Shown: in pieces, positions 45,101 through 54,100 of the stretch | Layout: every line of letters begins with the position of its first letter | Numbering within the stretch: the stretch's first letter is position 1 | NCBI RefSeq assembly: GCF_013184805.1 | Contig: NZ_JAATNG010000001.1 | Location: forward strand, 1,736,001-1,800,000 | Direction of reading: 5' to 3' | DNA from: Pseudoruegeria sp. HB172150 | Lineage (GTDB): Bacteria > Pseudomonadota > Alphaproteobacteria > Rhodobacterales > Rhodobacteraceae | Length of the DNA stretch: 64,000 nt | Position numbers and translations under genes: made by a program | Notes under the pieces: generated by a model | The model's database searches: none | Told to the model about the DNA's origin: nothing | Seen by the model: only the letters and a program-made list of their open reading frames with translations

Positions 45101-45961
45101 TCAGCGCCGCTCAAGGGCCGAGGCGATCAGCGCGTCGAAGCCGTCGGTGTCCTGGAGTCTGGCCACCTGCTCTGCGGTGACTGTGACGCCCCAGTTGTCG
45201 GCCATCGCCTGATAGCGCGGCTGGCGGTGGGCGAGGGCGCGGGCGTAGGTCCAGCGGACAAAGGCGTCGGGGTCGACCTTGTCCTCTGGCAGAACGGTTT
45301 CTTCAAGGTAGTCGGCCCAGGCGCGAATGAGGAAATCGGGCTGGTAGTACATTGGTTTTGGTGCACGGTCGAAGCGGCGGATCAGTTCGTCGGTGTGGGC
45401 GTCGCTGCCCTTGATCCAGACCATCAGAGTGGCTTCGCTAAGGGCATTCATGACCGGGTCGTGCGGGTCCGAGGGGTCGACGACTTCGCAGATCGAGCCG
45501 CCGGAATCGCAGACGAAGTGGTCGTAGCCGTAGATGCCGAGGGCGCGGTGGATGAAATGCCCGGTGTCGAGTAGCGCGCTGATCTCGCCGACGCGGTGCT
45601 GTTCCTGGCGCTCCATGTATTCGCCGAAGGGAAGACCGCCCTTTTCCGGGTCACCCGGCTTACCGAGATAGGTGGAAAGCGGCGTGAGATTGTGGAAGCT
45701 GAGGTTTGAGCCGATGAAGATCGAGTCCGACATCAACAGGTCGCGCAGAAACGGAACGCGCATCGCCTCGCGCTTGAAGTTGTCGACAATGTATTCGCCC
45801 ATGTACCGAGTGCCGATGCGGTAATCGATGGAATAGTGGTACCAGCCGCCGGTCTCGCGCAGCATCGAGGCGATGTGGGTCTTGCCCAGTCCGGACATGC
45901 CGAAGAGCAGAACGCGCTTGCGTTCCGCTCGATGCCAATCGTCCGCTGTCTCGTAAAGCAT
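45101..45961 (-). CDS. P-loop ATPase of unknown function
   Basis: A 286-aa soluble protein with Walker A GMSGLGKT (residues 21-28) after a short leader and a later hydrophobic strand ending in CDSGG. The rest (WYHYSIDYRIGTRYMGEYIVDNF, PMYYQPDFLIRAWADYLEE) is not of a family I can name; close look-alikes are, to my memory, Rhodobacterales ATPases. It may be a small-molecule kinase-like enzyme. It ends 42 nt before metAA on the same strand, so the two are likely co-transcribed. Confidence 0.8.
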   Translation of the reverse strand: MLYETADDWHRAERKRVLLFGMSGLGKTHIASMLRETGGWYHYSIDYRIGTRYMGEYIVDNFKREAMRVPFLRDLLMSDSIFIGSNLSFHNLTPLSTYLGKPGDPEKGGLPFGEYMERQEQHRVGEISALLDTGHFIHRALGIYGYDHFVCDSGGSICEVVDPSDPHDPVMNALSEATLMVWIKGSDAHTDELIRRFDRAPKPMYYQPDFLIRAWADYLEETVLPEDKVDPDAFVRWTYARALAHRQPRYQAMADNWGVTVTAEQVARLQDTDGFDALIASALERR

Positions 45962-46048
45962 GCCTGTATCCCTGCCTCGCCCGTCCCAACTATCGCGAAA
46001 CGCGGCGGAAAGGCCAGTGCGACTGCGGGCCTGGGTGGAACTGGCAGA

Positions 46049-46963
46049 TCAGGTCGGCACGGGAGGACGGCGTCGGAACATGCGACCGTCGATGATTACC
46101 AGCCCAAGGCCCAGGAGCGCGAAGCCGAGATAGGCGCGGGGCGGCAGGGTTTCATCGAGGATCCATGCGCCGAGCAGGATGGCGACGGGCGGGATCAGCA
46201 AGGTGCAGAGCATCAGGTTGCCGCTGCCGGCCATGGCGAGGACGCGGTAGTAGAGCAGATAGGCGAAGGCGGTGGCGGCCAGCGCGTAATAGGCGATGGC
46301 GGCGAGGGTGCGAAGTTCCAGGTCGAAGCTCGGCATGCCGTCGAACCAGAAGGCGGCAGGAACCATCACCACGGCGGAGCCGGTCAGCATGCCGGCGGCG
46401 GCGACCTGCGGCGGCAGGCCCGACAGGTTCTTTTTGGCCCAGGCGCCGGCCAGCGCGTAGGAGAAGGCGCCGCCGAGCACGGCGAGCTGCGCCAGCGAGC
46501 GCAGGTCGAACTGGGCGAGATTTTCCAGGCCGATGGCTGTGGCGACGCCGAGAAAGCCGAGGGTGACGCCGAGGGCACGGCGGGCGGTCAGACGCTCGTC
46601 GCGGAATGCTATGGCGGCGACGATGACTCCGAAGATCGCGGTGGCGGCGTTGAAAATCGACGTGAGGCCGGATTCGATGTGCAACTGGCCCCAGGCCATG
46701 AGAGAGAACGGGATCACGTTGTTCAAGAGCCCCATGACGAGGAAAGCGCCCCAGATGCGGGGGCTTCGCGGGACGGGCAGGCCACGGGCGGTGACAACGA
46801 TCCAGAGCACCAGCGTGGCCCAGAACACCCGGTGCGCCACGGCGGTTACGAAGCCGATCTCGTCCAGCGCGACCCGGACCGACAGGAAGACGCCGCCCCA
46901 GATCAGGGCGAGGAGCATGAGTTCGGCCCAGGCGCGGGCGGACATGGAGGTCTGCTGTGTCAT
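46049..46963 (-). CDS. EamA/DMT family transporter
   Basis: A 304-aa inner-membrane protein with ten predicted helices in two EamA repeats (first beginning LMLLALIWGGVFLSVRVALDEIG, second near LAVLGGAFSYALAGAWAKK). Members export amino acids or other metabolites; substrate not predictable. It is one of two EamA proteins in the window. A second possible ATG lies six codons downstream (46945). Confidence 0.92.
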   Translation of the reverse strand: MTQQTSMSARAWAELMLLALIWGGVFLSVRVALDEIGFVTAVAHRVFWATLVLWIVVTARGLPVPRSPRIWGAFLVMGLLNNVIPFSLMAWGQLHIESGLTSIFNAATAIFGVIVAAIAFRDERLTARRALGVTLGFLGVATAIGLENLAQFDLRSLAQLAVLGGAFSYALAGAWAKKNLSGLPPQVAAAGMLTGSAVVMVPAAFWFDGMPSFDLELRTLAAIAYYALAATAFAYLLYYRVLAMAGSGNLMLCTLLIPPVAILLGAWILDETLPPRAYLGFALLGLGLVIIDGRMFRRRPPVPT

Positions 46964-47015
46964 GCCATGCGGATTAGATCAGGGCGGCGGCCGACACGAC
47001 CCGTTTCATGCGAAA

Positions 47016-47047
47016 TTAAAAACCCCGCCTGCGGTGGCAGGCGGGGC
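47016..47047 (-). terminator. Intrinsic terminator of the FadL-type gene
   Basis: Minus-strand stem CCCCGCCTGC/GCAGGCGGGG (10 bp) with a 4-nt loop and tail TTTTTAATTT, 28 nt beyond the FadL-type stop. A near-perfect terminator. Confidence 0.93.
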
Positions 47048-47074
47048 TTTGTCCGTGGTGGAACTCGGGAGAGA

Positions 47075-48220
47075 TCAGAAGCTGAAGCCGAGTTTCATGC
47101 CGAAGGCGACGGCGGTGTTGTCGGTGAAGTCGCCCGCCGGAGTGCCGAAGGCCTGGGTTGTTGCATCGCCGAGCCAGCTGTACTGGACACCGGTCTGCAG
47201 CTTCATGTTGCCCTCGGTATAGGTGACGCCGACGCCCACCGCGGTGCGGCCGTCGGGTGGGTTCAGGTTGGAGCGGAAGCCGCCGGTGCTGGGCTCGTAA
47301 AGCGCCGACAGGGCTACGGCCCAGTTTTCGGTTAGCTGGCGGCCAACGCCCAGGGTGTAAGTGAAGGTGTCGTCGTCGTAGGAGACGAGAGACTGACCAC
47401 TGGTCGCAACGCCATACAGGAAAGGTGAAATGTCGAACTCGCTCCAATCAGCCCAGCGAATGCTACCGAACAGCAGTGTGTCCTCCGCGATGCCGGTTTG
47501 GAAATCGAGGTTCACGGCCTGCGGCGTGTCAACATCCATTAGCGAGGAAATAGCTGGGCTGCCGTCAATCGATTCGGTGGTTCTAAGTTCGTGGCTAATG
47601 CTTGAATAGTATGTCAGTGCTACTCGCAGGGCGATCTCCGGTTTTTCGTAGGCGACGCCTAAGAGATAACCTGTACCGTAGTCCGTGTTAGTCGAGCCAG
47701 AATAGCCAATTGGCGGAAAAGTAGATGAAATGAAGGGGATCATCGCTTCAGCGCTGAAATTTTGATACCGCAGTCCAGCGTATGCGCTGAAATTGTCGTT
47801 AAACTTGTACCGCCCAATCGCATTCACTGTGTTGGAACGAAGTGTTGCAGTAGAACCTCCTGCGAAATAACCTGTTTCGAAGAAGGATGGATAAGCAATC
47901 GAGGCTCCGTACGGGTGATCGTATTGCAGCGCAGCGTCGAACTTTTCGCTGACTGCAAACTTTGCGAACAAGCCAACGTAGCCATAGCCTCTGGTGAGGT
48001 CTCCGGAGTCAGCGCCTGCAAACGTAAATGGAGAACCAACTGGGAGATTGTTCAACTGCGTCCCGGACACTTCCGGACTGACGGTCGTGAAACTAAATTC
48101 CACATAATTGCCTTCTTCGAACAGCGCACTCATGATCTGCCCGGAGCGATCGACACCCCCTGCCTCCGCTGCGGTCGAAGAGATCACCGCAAGAGTGGTC
48201 GCGGTTACGATCTTTTTCAT
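47075..48220 (-). CDS. OmpP1/FadL/TodX family outer-membrane protein
   Basis: A 381-aa beta-barrel for uptake of hydrophobic compounds. A signal peptide MKKIVTATTLAVISSTAAEA is followed by GGVDRSGQIMSALFEEGNY, the typical plug-region start of FadL proteins, and the barrel ends GMKLGFSF with a terminal phenylalanine. The ATG at 48220 is preferred because the ribosome-binding AGGGA would abut the other ATG at 48229. The middle of the gene (47560-48060) is A+T-richer than its neighbours and uses rarer codons, suggesting different history or relaxed codon choice in the loops. Confidence 0.88.
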   Translation of the reverse strand: MKKIVTATTLAVISSTAAEAGGVDRSGQIMSALFEEGNYVEFSFTTVSPEVSGTQLNNLPVGSPFTFAGADSGDLTRGYGYVGLFAKFAVSEKFDAALQYDHPYGASIAYPSFFETGYFAGGSTATLRSNTVNAIGRYKFNDNFSAYAGLRYQNFSAEAMIPFISSTFPPIGYSGSTNTDYGTGYLLGVAYEKPEIALRVALTYYSSISHELRTTESIDGSPAISSLMDVDTPQAVNLDFQTGIAEDTLLFGSIRWADWSEFDISPFLYGVATSGQSLVSYDDDTFTYTLGVGRQLTENWAVALSALYEPSTGGFRSNLNPPDGRTAVGVGVTYTEGNMKLQTGVQYSWLGDATTQAFGTPAGDFTDNTAVAFGMKLGFSF

Positions 48221-48285
48221 GTCCCACATCCCTTGAACATTCTTGTTTCGTTCTGTGAAACACGGTAGCGGGAGATTTTATTATT

Positions 48286-48300
48286 GGTCAAATATTGACC
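48286..48300. promoter_or_regulatory. Inverted repeat GGTCAA-N3-TTGACC upstream of the FadL-type gene
   Basis: A 6+6 inverted repeat in an A+T-rich stretch 66-80 bp before the FadL-type ATG. On the minus strand one arm reads TTGACC and could serve as a -35 box, so a repressor bound here would cover the promoter. No good -10 box is seen at the right distance. Confidence 0.45.
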
Positions 48301-48341
48301 TTAGGTAATACTTAAGTTGTTCGATCGGTGTAGCTTTCGCG

Positions 48342-49256
48342 TCACCATGACGCAGAGGCGCGGGTTTCCTTGCGTATATTCATCCAGTTGGCGGCAAAGA
48401 TTACTGCGGCGCCGGCAAGTATCGCGGGGTCCAGAGGTTCAGCGTAAAGGACCATTCCGACGATTGCGATGATCGGCAACCGCGCGAAATCGATCGGCAT
48501 CACGACCGAGGCGGGGGCCAAGGACAGCGCAGTGGTCAGGCAGAAATGCGCGACGAGTCCGGCGCAGCCGACCAGGATCAGCCAGGGCAGTGTCGCGGCG
48601 GTCGGCAGGGTGACGGCGCCGTCATGAGCAGCACAGATCAAACCGAACGCAGCCTGCATCAGGGTCAGGTAGAACAGGATACAGGTGATGGTTTCGGTTC
48701 GGGTCAGGAGACGGGTGAATATCGCCGAACCGGCAAAGCCTATGGCGGCGAGCGCCGCGGCGATCAGGCCGGGACCGAGAGAGAGGCCGCCGAACGGACG
48801 TGCGACGAAGAGTATGCCGACAAAACCCAGCGCCGCGGCGAGAGCACGGGTGGACGTCAGGCGTTCTTTCAGTACCAGCGGTGCCAGCACGGTGACCCAG
48901 AGCGGCGAAGTGAATTCCAGGGCAAAGACCTGTGCCAGCGGCGCCGAGGCTATGGCAAAAAACCACAGATTCTGACCGATGAAGTGACTGATATTTCGGA
49001 TGAAGTGGATGTGGAGGCTGCGGCGGGTGATCTGTTGCAGGGTGCCGGCGCGCCAGCCGACGGCAAGCACGATCGCAATACCCACGAGCGATCGGTAAGT
49101 CATGATCTCGAAGGTGTCGTGTTGGCCCGCCAGCGCACGGCCCGCGATGGCCATGGAGGTAAAGGAGACGATGGCGCCGATCATCCAGGCGGCGGCACGC
49201 AGGGTGTTCTGCGCGTTCATCGGGAACGGGCGCGGCTGGGACGGGGCACGGGACAT
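48342..49256 (-). CDS. EamA/DMT family transporter
   Basis: A 304-aa inner-membrane protein with ten helices and two EamA repeats (FTSMAIAGRALAGQHDTFEIMTYRS; later SAIFTRLLTRTETI). It resembles RhaT/S-adenosylmethionine-uptake-like members, but substrate cannot be set. A start at 49220 (MNAQNTLRAAAW) is equally likely, since GGAGG directly touches the ATG at 49256. Confidence 0.9.
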   Translation of the reverse strand: MSRAPSQPRPFPMNAQNTLRAAAWMIGAIVSFTSMAIAGRALAGQHDTFEIMTYRSLVGIAIVLAVGWRAGTLQQITRRSLHIHFIRNISHFIGQNLWFFAIASAPLAQVFALEFTSPLWVTVLAPLVLKERLTSTRALAAALGFVGILFVARPFGGLSLGPGLIAAALAAIGFAGSAIFTRLLTRTETITCILFYLTLMQAAFGLICAAHDGAVTLPTAATLPWLILVGCAGLVAHFCLTTALSLAPASVVMPIDFARLPIIAIVGMVLYAEPLDPAILAGAAVIFAANWMNIRKETRASASW

Positions 49257-49314
49257 CCTCCCATTCGTCGGGTGCGGATACCGCCTTTAGGAGATTGCGC
49301 GCAGGTTGGAAAGG

Positions 49315-49941
49315 TCAGTTCGACCCGGCTTCGAGAGGCAGGCTGCAACAGCCGTCGAGGAAGCGGCGCTTGCCTTCGGATTCGAGTATTACAGTGAGCG
49401 AGTAGGGATAGTCGCGGTCGCTCATGTCGTCGCTGCAGATCTGCGGTTTGATGACGGCGAGCGCGCCATAGCCAGATGCGCCACTGGTGATGGCGACCGG
49501 GAAGGCGGGGCGGCCCTCAGCCACCATCACACCGGCGATGGGCATGGTGACGCTGGCACCCATGATATCGGAATAGAGCGCGCTGGTCTCCGAATACCGG
49601 ATATTCCAGAACGGCTCGGTCCCGCCGCAGAGCAGGCCGGCGGGAAGCTCGGTGCTGGGGATGGCGGGTAGGGTCTCGGGCTCGAGGAAATTCATCGAGA
49701 TCCAGCCGTTGCCGTCCTGCCAGATGATGCGGCCCCAATCGCCGGATTCGTTGGTGCCGGTGACTTCGATACCTGTCGCGGTCGGGCCAAGATCGCCGAT
49801 GTCGGCGCTGTCGGCAGACGGTTCGGCGCGGACGTTGAGAGTGTCGTCGGAGGCTACGCCGGTAACTCGGAAATAGCCGGGCTGTGCAGTGGCGGGGAGA
49901 GCGAGGAGGGCGGCGGCAAGGGTAAGGGCGATGCGTTTCAT
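49315..49941 (-). CDS. SH3-domain periplasmic protein
   Basis: A 208-aa exported protein. Signal peptide MKRIALTLAAALLALPATA, then a bacterial SH3 (SH3_3-like) domain at about 22-85 (VTGVASDDTLNVRAEPSADSA, WGRIIWQDGNGWISMNFLEP), then a COG3650-like domain with CGGTEPFWNIRY and paired cysteines at the end (LDGCCSLPLEAGSN). Probably binds cell wall or a small ligand. ATG at 49941 starts the signal peptide; upstream frame is not supported. Confidence 0.8.
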   Translation of the reverse strand: MKRIALTLAAALLALPATAQPGYFRVTGVASDDTLNVRAEPSADSADIGDLGPTATGIEVTGTNESGDWGRIIWQDGNGWISMNFLEPETLPAIPSTELPAGLLCGGTEPFWNIRYSETSALYSDIMGASVTMPIAGVMVAEGRPAFPVAITSGASGYGALAVIKPQICSDDMSDRDYPYSLTVILESEGKRRFLDGCCSLPLEAGSN

Positions 49942-50246
49942 GAAATGGCTCCGGGGTGAATGATTTTCCGGGAGTATATTCGAGGGTCGGTCTGCGGCGT
50001 TAACGAAAAAGCGCATTGAGCACCGTAGTTTATTATCAATTCCTTACGCGACAAACCTGATGTGCAATCGCCAGGTATTGGCTCGAACGTGCCTGAGTTG
50101 TGGGCTGCCTTAAGGACGTTTCGACTCAAGCGGGCTTGTTGGGGGCGACCATGCAGATCGCGGCGCTGTATTTGCCCGTTTTGGAGAGACGTCGATCCAT
50201 ACCGTCGCAGTTGAGATGCCTGGGGCGGATGGGATCGGCTAAGCCC
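49942..50246. other. Intergenic region, no gene seen
   Basis: 305 bp between the SH3-protein start and the guaA stop (both minus strand). The A+T-richer part near 49955-50060 probably holds the SH3-protein promoter. Nothing else with convincing structure or coding potential was found; a possible 39-codon frame from 50151 has no support. Confidence 0.45.
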
Positions 50247-51809
50247 TTACTCCCACTCAATCGTTCCCGGCGGTTTTGAGGTGACGTCGTAGGTGACGCG
50301 GTTGATGCCGTTGACTTCGTTGATGATCCGCGTGGCGGTTTCGGTCAGGAATTCGTGGCTGAACGGATAACTGTCGGCGGTCATGCCGTCGACCGAGGTG
50401 ACCGCGCGCATGGCGCAGGCGTAGTCGTAAGTGCGGCCGTCGCCCATCACGCCGACGGTTCGGACGGGGAGAATGGCGACGAAGGCCTGCCAGATCTCGT
50501 CGTAAAGGCCGTGCTTGCGGATCTGATCGATATAGACCGCGTCGGCCTTGCGCAGGATCTCCAGCTTGTCGCGGGTGATCTCGCCGGGGCAGCGAATGGC
50601 GAGGCCGGGTCCCGGGAAGGGGTGGCGGCCGATGAAACTGTCGGGGAGGCAGAGTTCGCGGCCGAGGGCGCGGACCTCGTCCTTGAACAGCTCGCGGAGC
50701 GGTTCGACGAGCTTCAAGCCCATCTTCTCGGGCAGACCGCCGACGTTGTGGTGCGACTTGATGGTGACCGAGGGGCCGCCGGAGAAGGAGACGGATTCGA
50801 TCACGTCCGGGTAGAGCGTACCCTGCGCCAGAAACGCGGCGCCTTCGATCTGGTCGGCGTATTTCTGGAACACGTCGATGAACAGGCGGCCAATGGTTTT
50901 TCTTTTGGTTTCAGGGTCGCTTACGCCGTCCAGTTGACCGAGGAACAGCTCTGCCTCATCGGCGTGTATCAGTGGGATGTTGTAATTGTCGCGGAACATT
51001 GAAACCACTTCGTCGGCTTCGCCCTGCCGCAGCAGGCCATGGTCGACGAAGACACAGGTGAGCTGGTCGCCAATGGCTTCGTGGATCAGCACAGCCGCGA
51101 CCGACGAGTCGACCCCGCCGGAAAGTCCGCAGATCACTTTGGCGTCACCCACCTGGTCGCGGATCTTCTGGATCGCTTCGGCCTTGTACGCTCCCATGGT
51201 CCAGTCGCCAGAGAAGCCGGCAAGGCGGGTGAAGTTCTGCAGGATCAGGCGGCCGTTCGGGGTATGGTGCACCTCGGGGTGGAACTGGGTCGCAAAGAAG
51301 CGGCGTTCGTCGTCAGAGACGATGGCGTAGGGGGCATTGGGTGAGGTGCCGATGACCTCGAAGCCGGGGGCGAGTTCGGTCACACGGTCGCCGTGGCTCA
51401 TCCAGACCTGTTCCTTGCCAGCCGTGAACAGGCCGCGGAAGATGCGGTCGGATGTGTGCGCGCCGGAGGGTTCGACATAGGCGCGTCCGAATTCGCGGTG
51501 GTGGCCCGATTCCACCCTGCCGCCCAGTTGCTGCATCATCGCCTGCTGGCCGTAGCAGATGCCAAGGACGGGAACGCCCATGTCGTAGACCATCTGCGGC
51601 GGCATCGGCGCATCCTCGTCGGTGACCGAGCAGGGACCACCGGAGAGGATTATGGCCTTTGGGTCGAAGTCCTTGAGGAAGGCATCGCCGACGGCCTGAT
51701 AGGGGTGGATTTCGCAGTAGACCCGGGCTTCGCGGAGGCGCCGCGCGATCAGCTGCGTCACCTGAGAACCGAAGTCGATGATAAGGAGGCGTTCGTGGCT
51801 GGCTGTCAT
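50247..51809 (-). CDS. guaA: GMP synthase (glutamine-hydrolysing)
   Basis: Converts XMP to GMP. 520 aa with an N-terminal glutaminase domain (nucleophile cysteine in [12 protein letters not shown], His/Glu in FHPEVHHT) and an ATP pyrophosphatase domain starting [12 protein letters not shown], then the dimerisation domain ([12 protein letters not shown], ending PPGTIEWE). Divergent from mttB with 164 bp between starts. Confidence 0.97.
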   Translation of the reverse strand: MTASHERLLIIDFGSQVTQLIARRLREARVYCEIHPYQAVGDAFLKDFDPKAIILSGGPCSVTDEDAPMPPQMVYDMGVPVLGICYGQQAMMQQLGGRVESGHHREFGRAYVEPSGAHTSDRIFRGLFTAGKEQVWMSHGDRVTELAPGFEVIGTSPNAPYAIVSDDERRFFATQFHPEVHHTPNGRLILQNFTRLAGFSGDWTMGAYKAEAIQKIRDQVGDAKVICGLSGGVDSSVAAVLIHEAIGDQLTCVFVDHGLLRQGEADEVVSMFRDNYNIPLIHADEAELFLGQLDGVSDPETKRKTIGRLFIDVFQKYADQIEGAAFLAQGTLYPDVIESVSFSGGPSVTIKSHHNVGGLPEKMGLKLVEPLRELFKDEVRALGRELCLPDSFIGRHPFPGPGLAIRCPGEITRDKLEILRKADAVYIDQIRKHGLYDEIWQAFVAILPVRTVGVMGDGRTYDYACAMRAVTSVDGMTADSYPFSHEFLTETATRIINEVNGINRVTYDVTSKPPGTIEWE

Positions 51810-51973
51810 GACATGCCATTAAGGAAGGTCTTCGGAAGGCGCAAGAGCGGCGGAGCGGGGCAACAGGTGTCGCTTTCGCGTCAATTCCGACGCAATTCGC
51901 CCTCGGCCAAAGTGCACGGCAAGGTAAAGAGCGCAAAAGCCTTGTTCGGGGGACGAAACAAGTGGAGACGACC

Positions 51974-53509
51974 ATGGGTGAACGGCGCAGAACTCGGGGC
52001 GGCGGCGGAGCTGCGCGGCGGGCGGAGCGCAGCGCGGTTCGCATCGAGACGGCGCGGTTCATCGAGCGCAACATCCCGAATTTCGAGATCCTGACGGCGG
52101 AGGCCATCGAGATCATCGAGACCAACGCGGAGACCGTGCTGGAGGAGATCGGCGTCAACTTCGTCGAGAACCCGGCGGCGCTGGAACGCTGGCGGCAGGC
52201 GGGTGCGGACGTGCAGGGCGAGCGAGTGCACATTCCGCGCGGGCTGGCGCGGCAGTTGTGCTCCACTGCGCCCTCGCAGTTCCGGCAAGTTGCGCGAAAC
52301 CCGGAGCGGTCGGTGGAGATCGGAGGGCGGAACCTAGTTCTGGCGCCAGTATATGGGCCGCCTTTCGTTCGCGACCTGGACGGCGTGCGCCGCTATGCGA
52401 CGATCGAGGATTTCCGGAATTTCGTAAAGCTCGGCTACATGTCGAAATGGTTGCACCATTCCGGCGGTACGGTCTGCGAGCCGACCGACATCGCAGTGAA
52501 CAAGCGGCACCTCGACATGCTGATGGCGCATATGACGCTGTCGGACAAACCGTTCATGGGGTCTGTGACGGAACCCAGCCGGGCGCAGGATTCGGTGGAG
52601 ATGTGCGAGATCCTGTTCGGCAAGGAGTTCGTGCAGGACAACACGGTGATGACTTCGCTCATCAACATCAACTCGCCGCTGACCTTCGATTCGGTGATGA
52701 TGGGCGCGCTGGAGGTCTATGCCGCGAATAATCAGGCGGCGATTGTATCGCCATTCATTGTGGGTGGCGCGATGGCGCCAGTTTCGGTAGCAGGCACGCT
52801 GACACAGGTGCTGGCCGAGGTCATGGCGGGTGTGGCCTATTCGCAGCTGGTGCGGCCGGGCGCGCCGGTGATTTTTGGGGCCTTCGTGACCTCGATCGAC
52901 ATGAACTCGGGCGCGCCGACCTTCGGGACGCCGGAAGCGGCGCAGATCACCTATGGTGCCGGACAACTGGCGCGGCGGCTGAACCTGCCTTACCGGTCAG
53001 CAGGCTCGTTCAACGGGTCGAAACTGCCAGATGGGCAGGCGGCCTACGAGACGGCGAACACGCTGAACGTGGGTCTGCAGAGCGGCGTGAACTTCATGCT
53101 GCATGCCTGCGGCTGGCTGGAAGGCGGTCTGGTTTCCGACTACCGCAAATTCGTGATGGATGCCGACCAATTGGGCGCACTGCACAAGATGGCGCAGGGT
53201 GTTGCCGTGGACGAGGACGCGCAGGCGATGGACGCGATCCGCGAGGTGGGGCCGGGTGGACACTACCTTGGCTGCGCCCATACCCAGCGCAATTTCAAAT
53301 CCGCGTTCTGGCGGTCCGAGGTGCTGGATTACAAGCCCTACGAGACCTGGTATGAAGAGGGCGCCCGCGACACCGATACGCTGGCGGCTATCCGGGTGGA
53401 GAAGCTGCTGGCCGATTACCAGCAGCCGCATCTCGACCCAGGGATTGCCGAGGGTATCTCGGATTACGTTTCCCGAAAGAAAGCAGAAATGCCTGACAGC
53501 TTTACCTGA
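51974..53509 (+). CDS. MttB-superfamily (trimethylamine/betaine-type) methyltransferase, non-pyrrolysine
   Basis: A 511-aa barrel protein of the MttB superfamily. Characterised members demethylate quaternary or tertiary amines to a corrinoid protein; archaeal MttB uses pyrrolysine, but this frame has no in-frame TAG and so belongs to the non-pyrrolysine group that includes glycine-betaine methyltransferase MtgB. Features: FEILTAEAIEIIETNAETVLEEIGV, TSLININSPLTFD, PVSVAGTLTQVLAEVMAG, GPGGHYLGCAHTQRNFKSAFW. ATG at 51974 has a GGAG site; a GTG four codons earlier is also open. The corrinoid protein it may serve is 37 kb away. Confidence 0.92.
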   Translation: MGERRRTRGGGGAARRAERSAVRIETARFIERNIPNFEILTAEAIEIIETNAETVLEEIGVNFVENPAALERWRQAGADVQGERVHIPRGLARQLCSTAPSQFRQVARNPERSVEIGGRNLVLAPVYGPPFVRDLDGVRRYATIEDFRNFVKLGYMSKWLHHSGGTVCEPTDIAVNKRHLDMLMAHMTLSDKPFMGSVTEPSRAQDSVEMCEILFGKEFVQDNTVMTSLININSPLTFDSVMMGALEVYAANNQAAIVSPFIVGGAMAPVSVAGTLTQVLAEVMAGVAYSQLVRPGAPVIFGAFVTSIDMNSGAPTFGTPEAAQITYGAGQLARRLNLPYRSAGSFNGSKLPDGQAAYETANTLNVGLQSGVNFMLHACGWLEGGLVSDYRKFVMDADQLGALHKMAQGVAVDEDAQAMDAIREVGPGGHYLGCAHTQRNFKSAFWRSEVLDYKPYETWYEEGARDTDTLAAIRVEKLLADYQQPHLDPGIAEGISDYVSRKKAEMPDSFT

Positions 53510-53840
53510 GCGCGGCATGGACCGGGACGGAAGAGGCGGCTTCGCGCTCCAGCCTGGCGGCTTCGCTAGCCAATTCACGCGCCTCGGCAATCAGGGCCAC
53601 TAATACCTCTATGTGACGTGCCGGGCTGTAGCTGGCTTCGCCATCCCTGCGCGCGAGATCCATCAGTTCCTCGGTAAGCAGCAGGTCGGACACTGCGCGA
53701 TGCGGCGTGGGCGCGGCACGGTCCTGGAAAAGGCGCGGAAGCATCCTCTCCCGGTTGTAGTCGGCCAGTCCGTGGCGCACCGCCTGTAACAGCAGTTTCG
53801 GGCGGTGCAGGGCATTTACAAGGTCAATGAGTTCCGACAT
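53502..53840 (-). CDS. DUF6477-like small protein
   Basis: A 112-aa soluble, largely helical protein with LLLQAVRHGLADYNRERMLPRLF and GEASYSPARHIEVLVALIAEA, which match my recollection of DUF6477 in Rhodobacterales. Role unknown. Its stop overlaps the mttB stop (convergent, 8 nt). It is divergent from the DUF6456 gene, and the pair tends to occur together, hinting at a shared role. Confidence 0.75.
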   Translation of the reverse strand: MSELIDLVNALHRPKLLLQAVRHGLADYNRERMLPRLFQDRAAPTPHRAVSDLLLTEELMDLARRDGEASYSPARHIEVLVALIAEARELASEAARLEREAASSVPVHAALR

Positions 53841-53965
53841 CCCGAGTCTCTCGCAATTTCATCCTGCTGAAAACAGTGCCGCATCCCCTGTGCATGTTGC
53901 GTTCAAGCCGCCTTCGGGCTGGCGATTAGGAATATGTTCATGGATTGGGGGCAGATTTTCGAGGC

Positions 53966-53974
53966 TGTGGATAA
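53966..53974 (-). other. Single consensus DnaA box between DUF6477 and DUF6456 genes
   Basis: TGTGGATAA, the complement of the DnaA box TTATCCACA, lies in the 260-bp divergent promoter region, in an A+T-rich stretch (53950-54010). One such match is near chance for 64 kb, so it is only suggestive. Confidence 0.25.
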
Positions 53975-54100
53975 ATTTAACGAAATAGAAACAAATTCCA
54001 CCGCTAGTTGTTAACTCTTTGGCCGGAAATGCGGCTTGCCGGGATGGGTGCCCGCGCCGGGTCGAAGACAGTATCAAGTCGCTGAGGGGCTATCGGAACG

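Noticed and set aside
51974-53509. Pyrrolysine-coded MttB
   Set aside because: No in-frame TAG occurs; the frame is open throughout.
8472-53974. DnaA boxes as evidence of a replication origin
   Set aside because: The two exact boxes are 45 kb apart and unclustered; about half an exact match is expected by chance, and no dnaA, parAB or origin-type genes are nearby.
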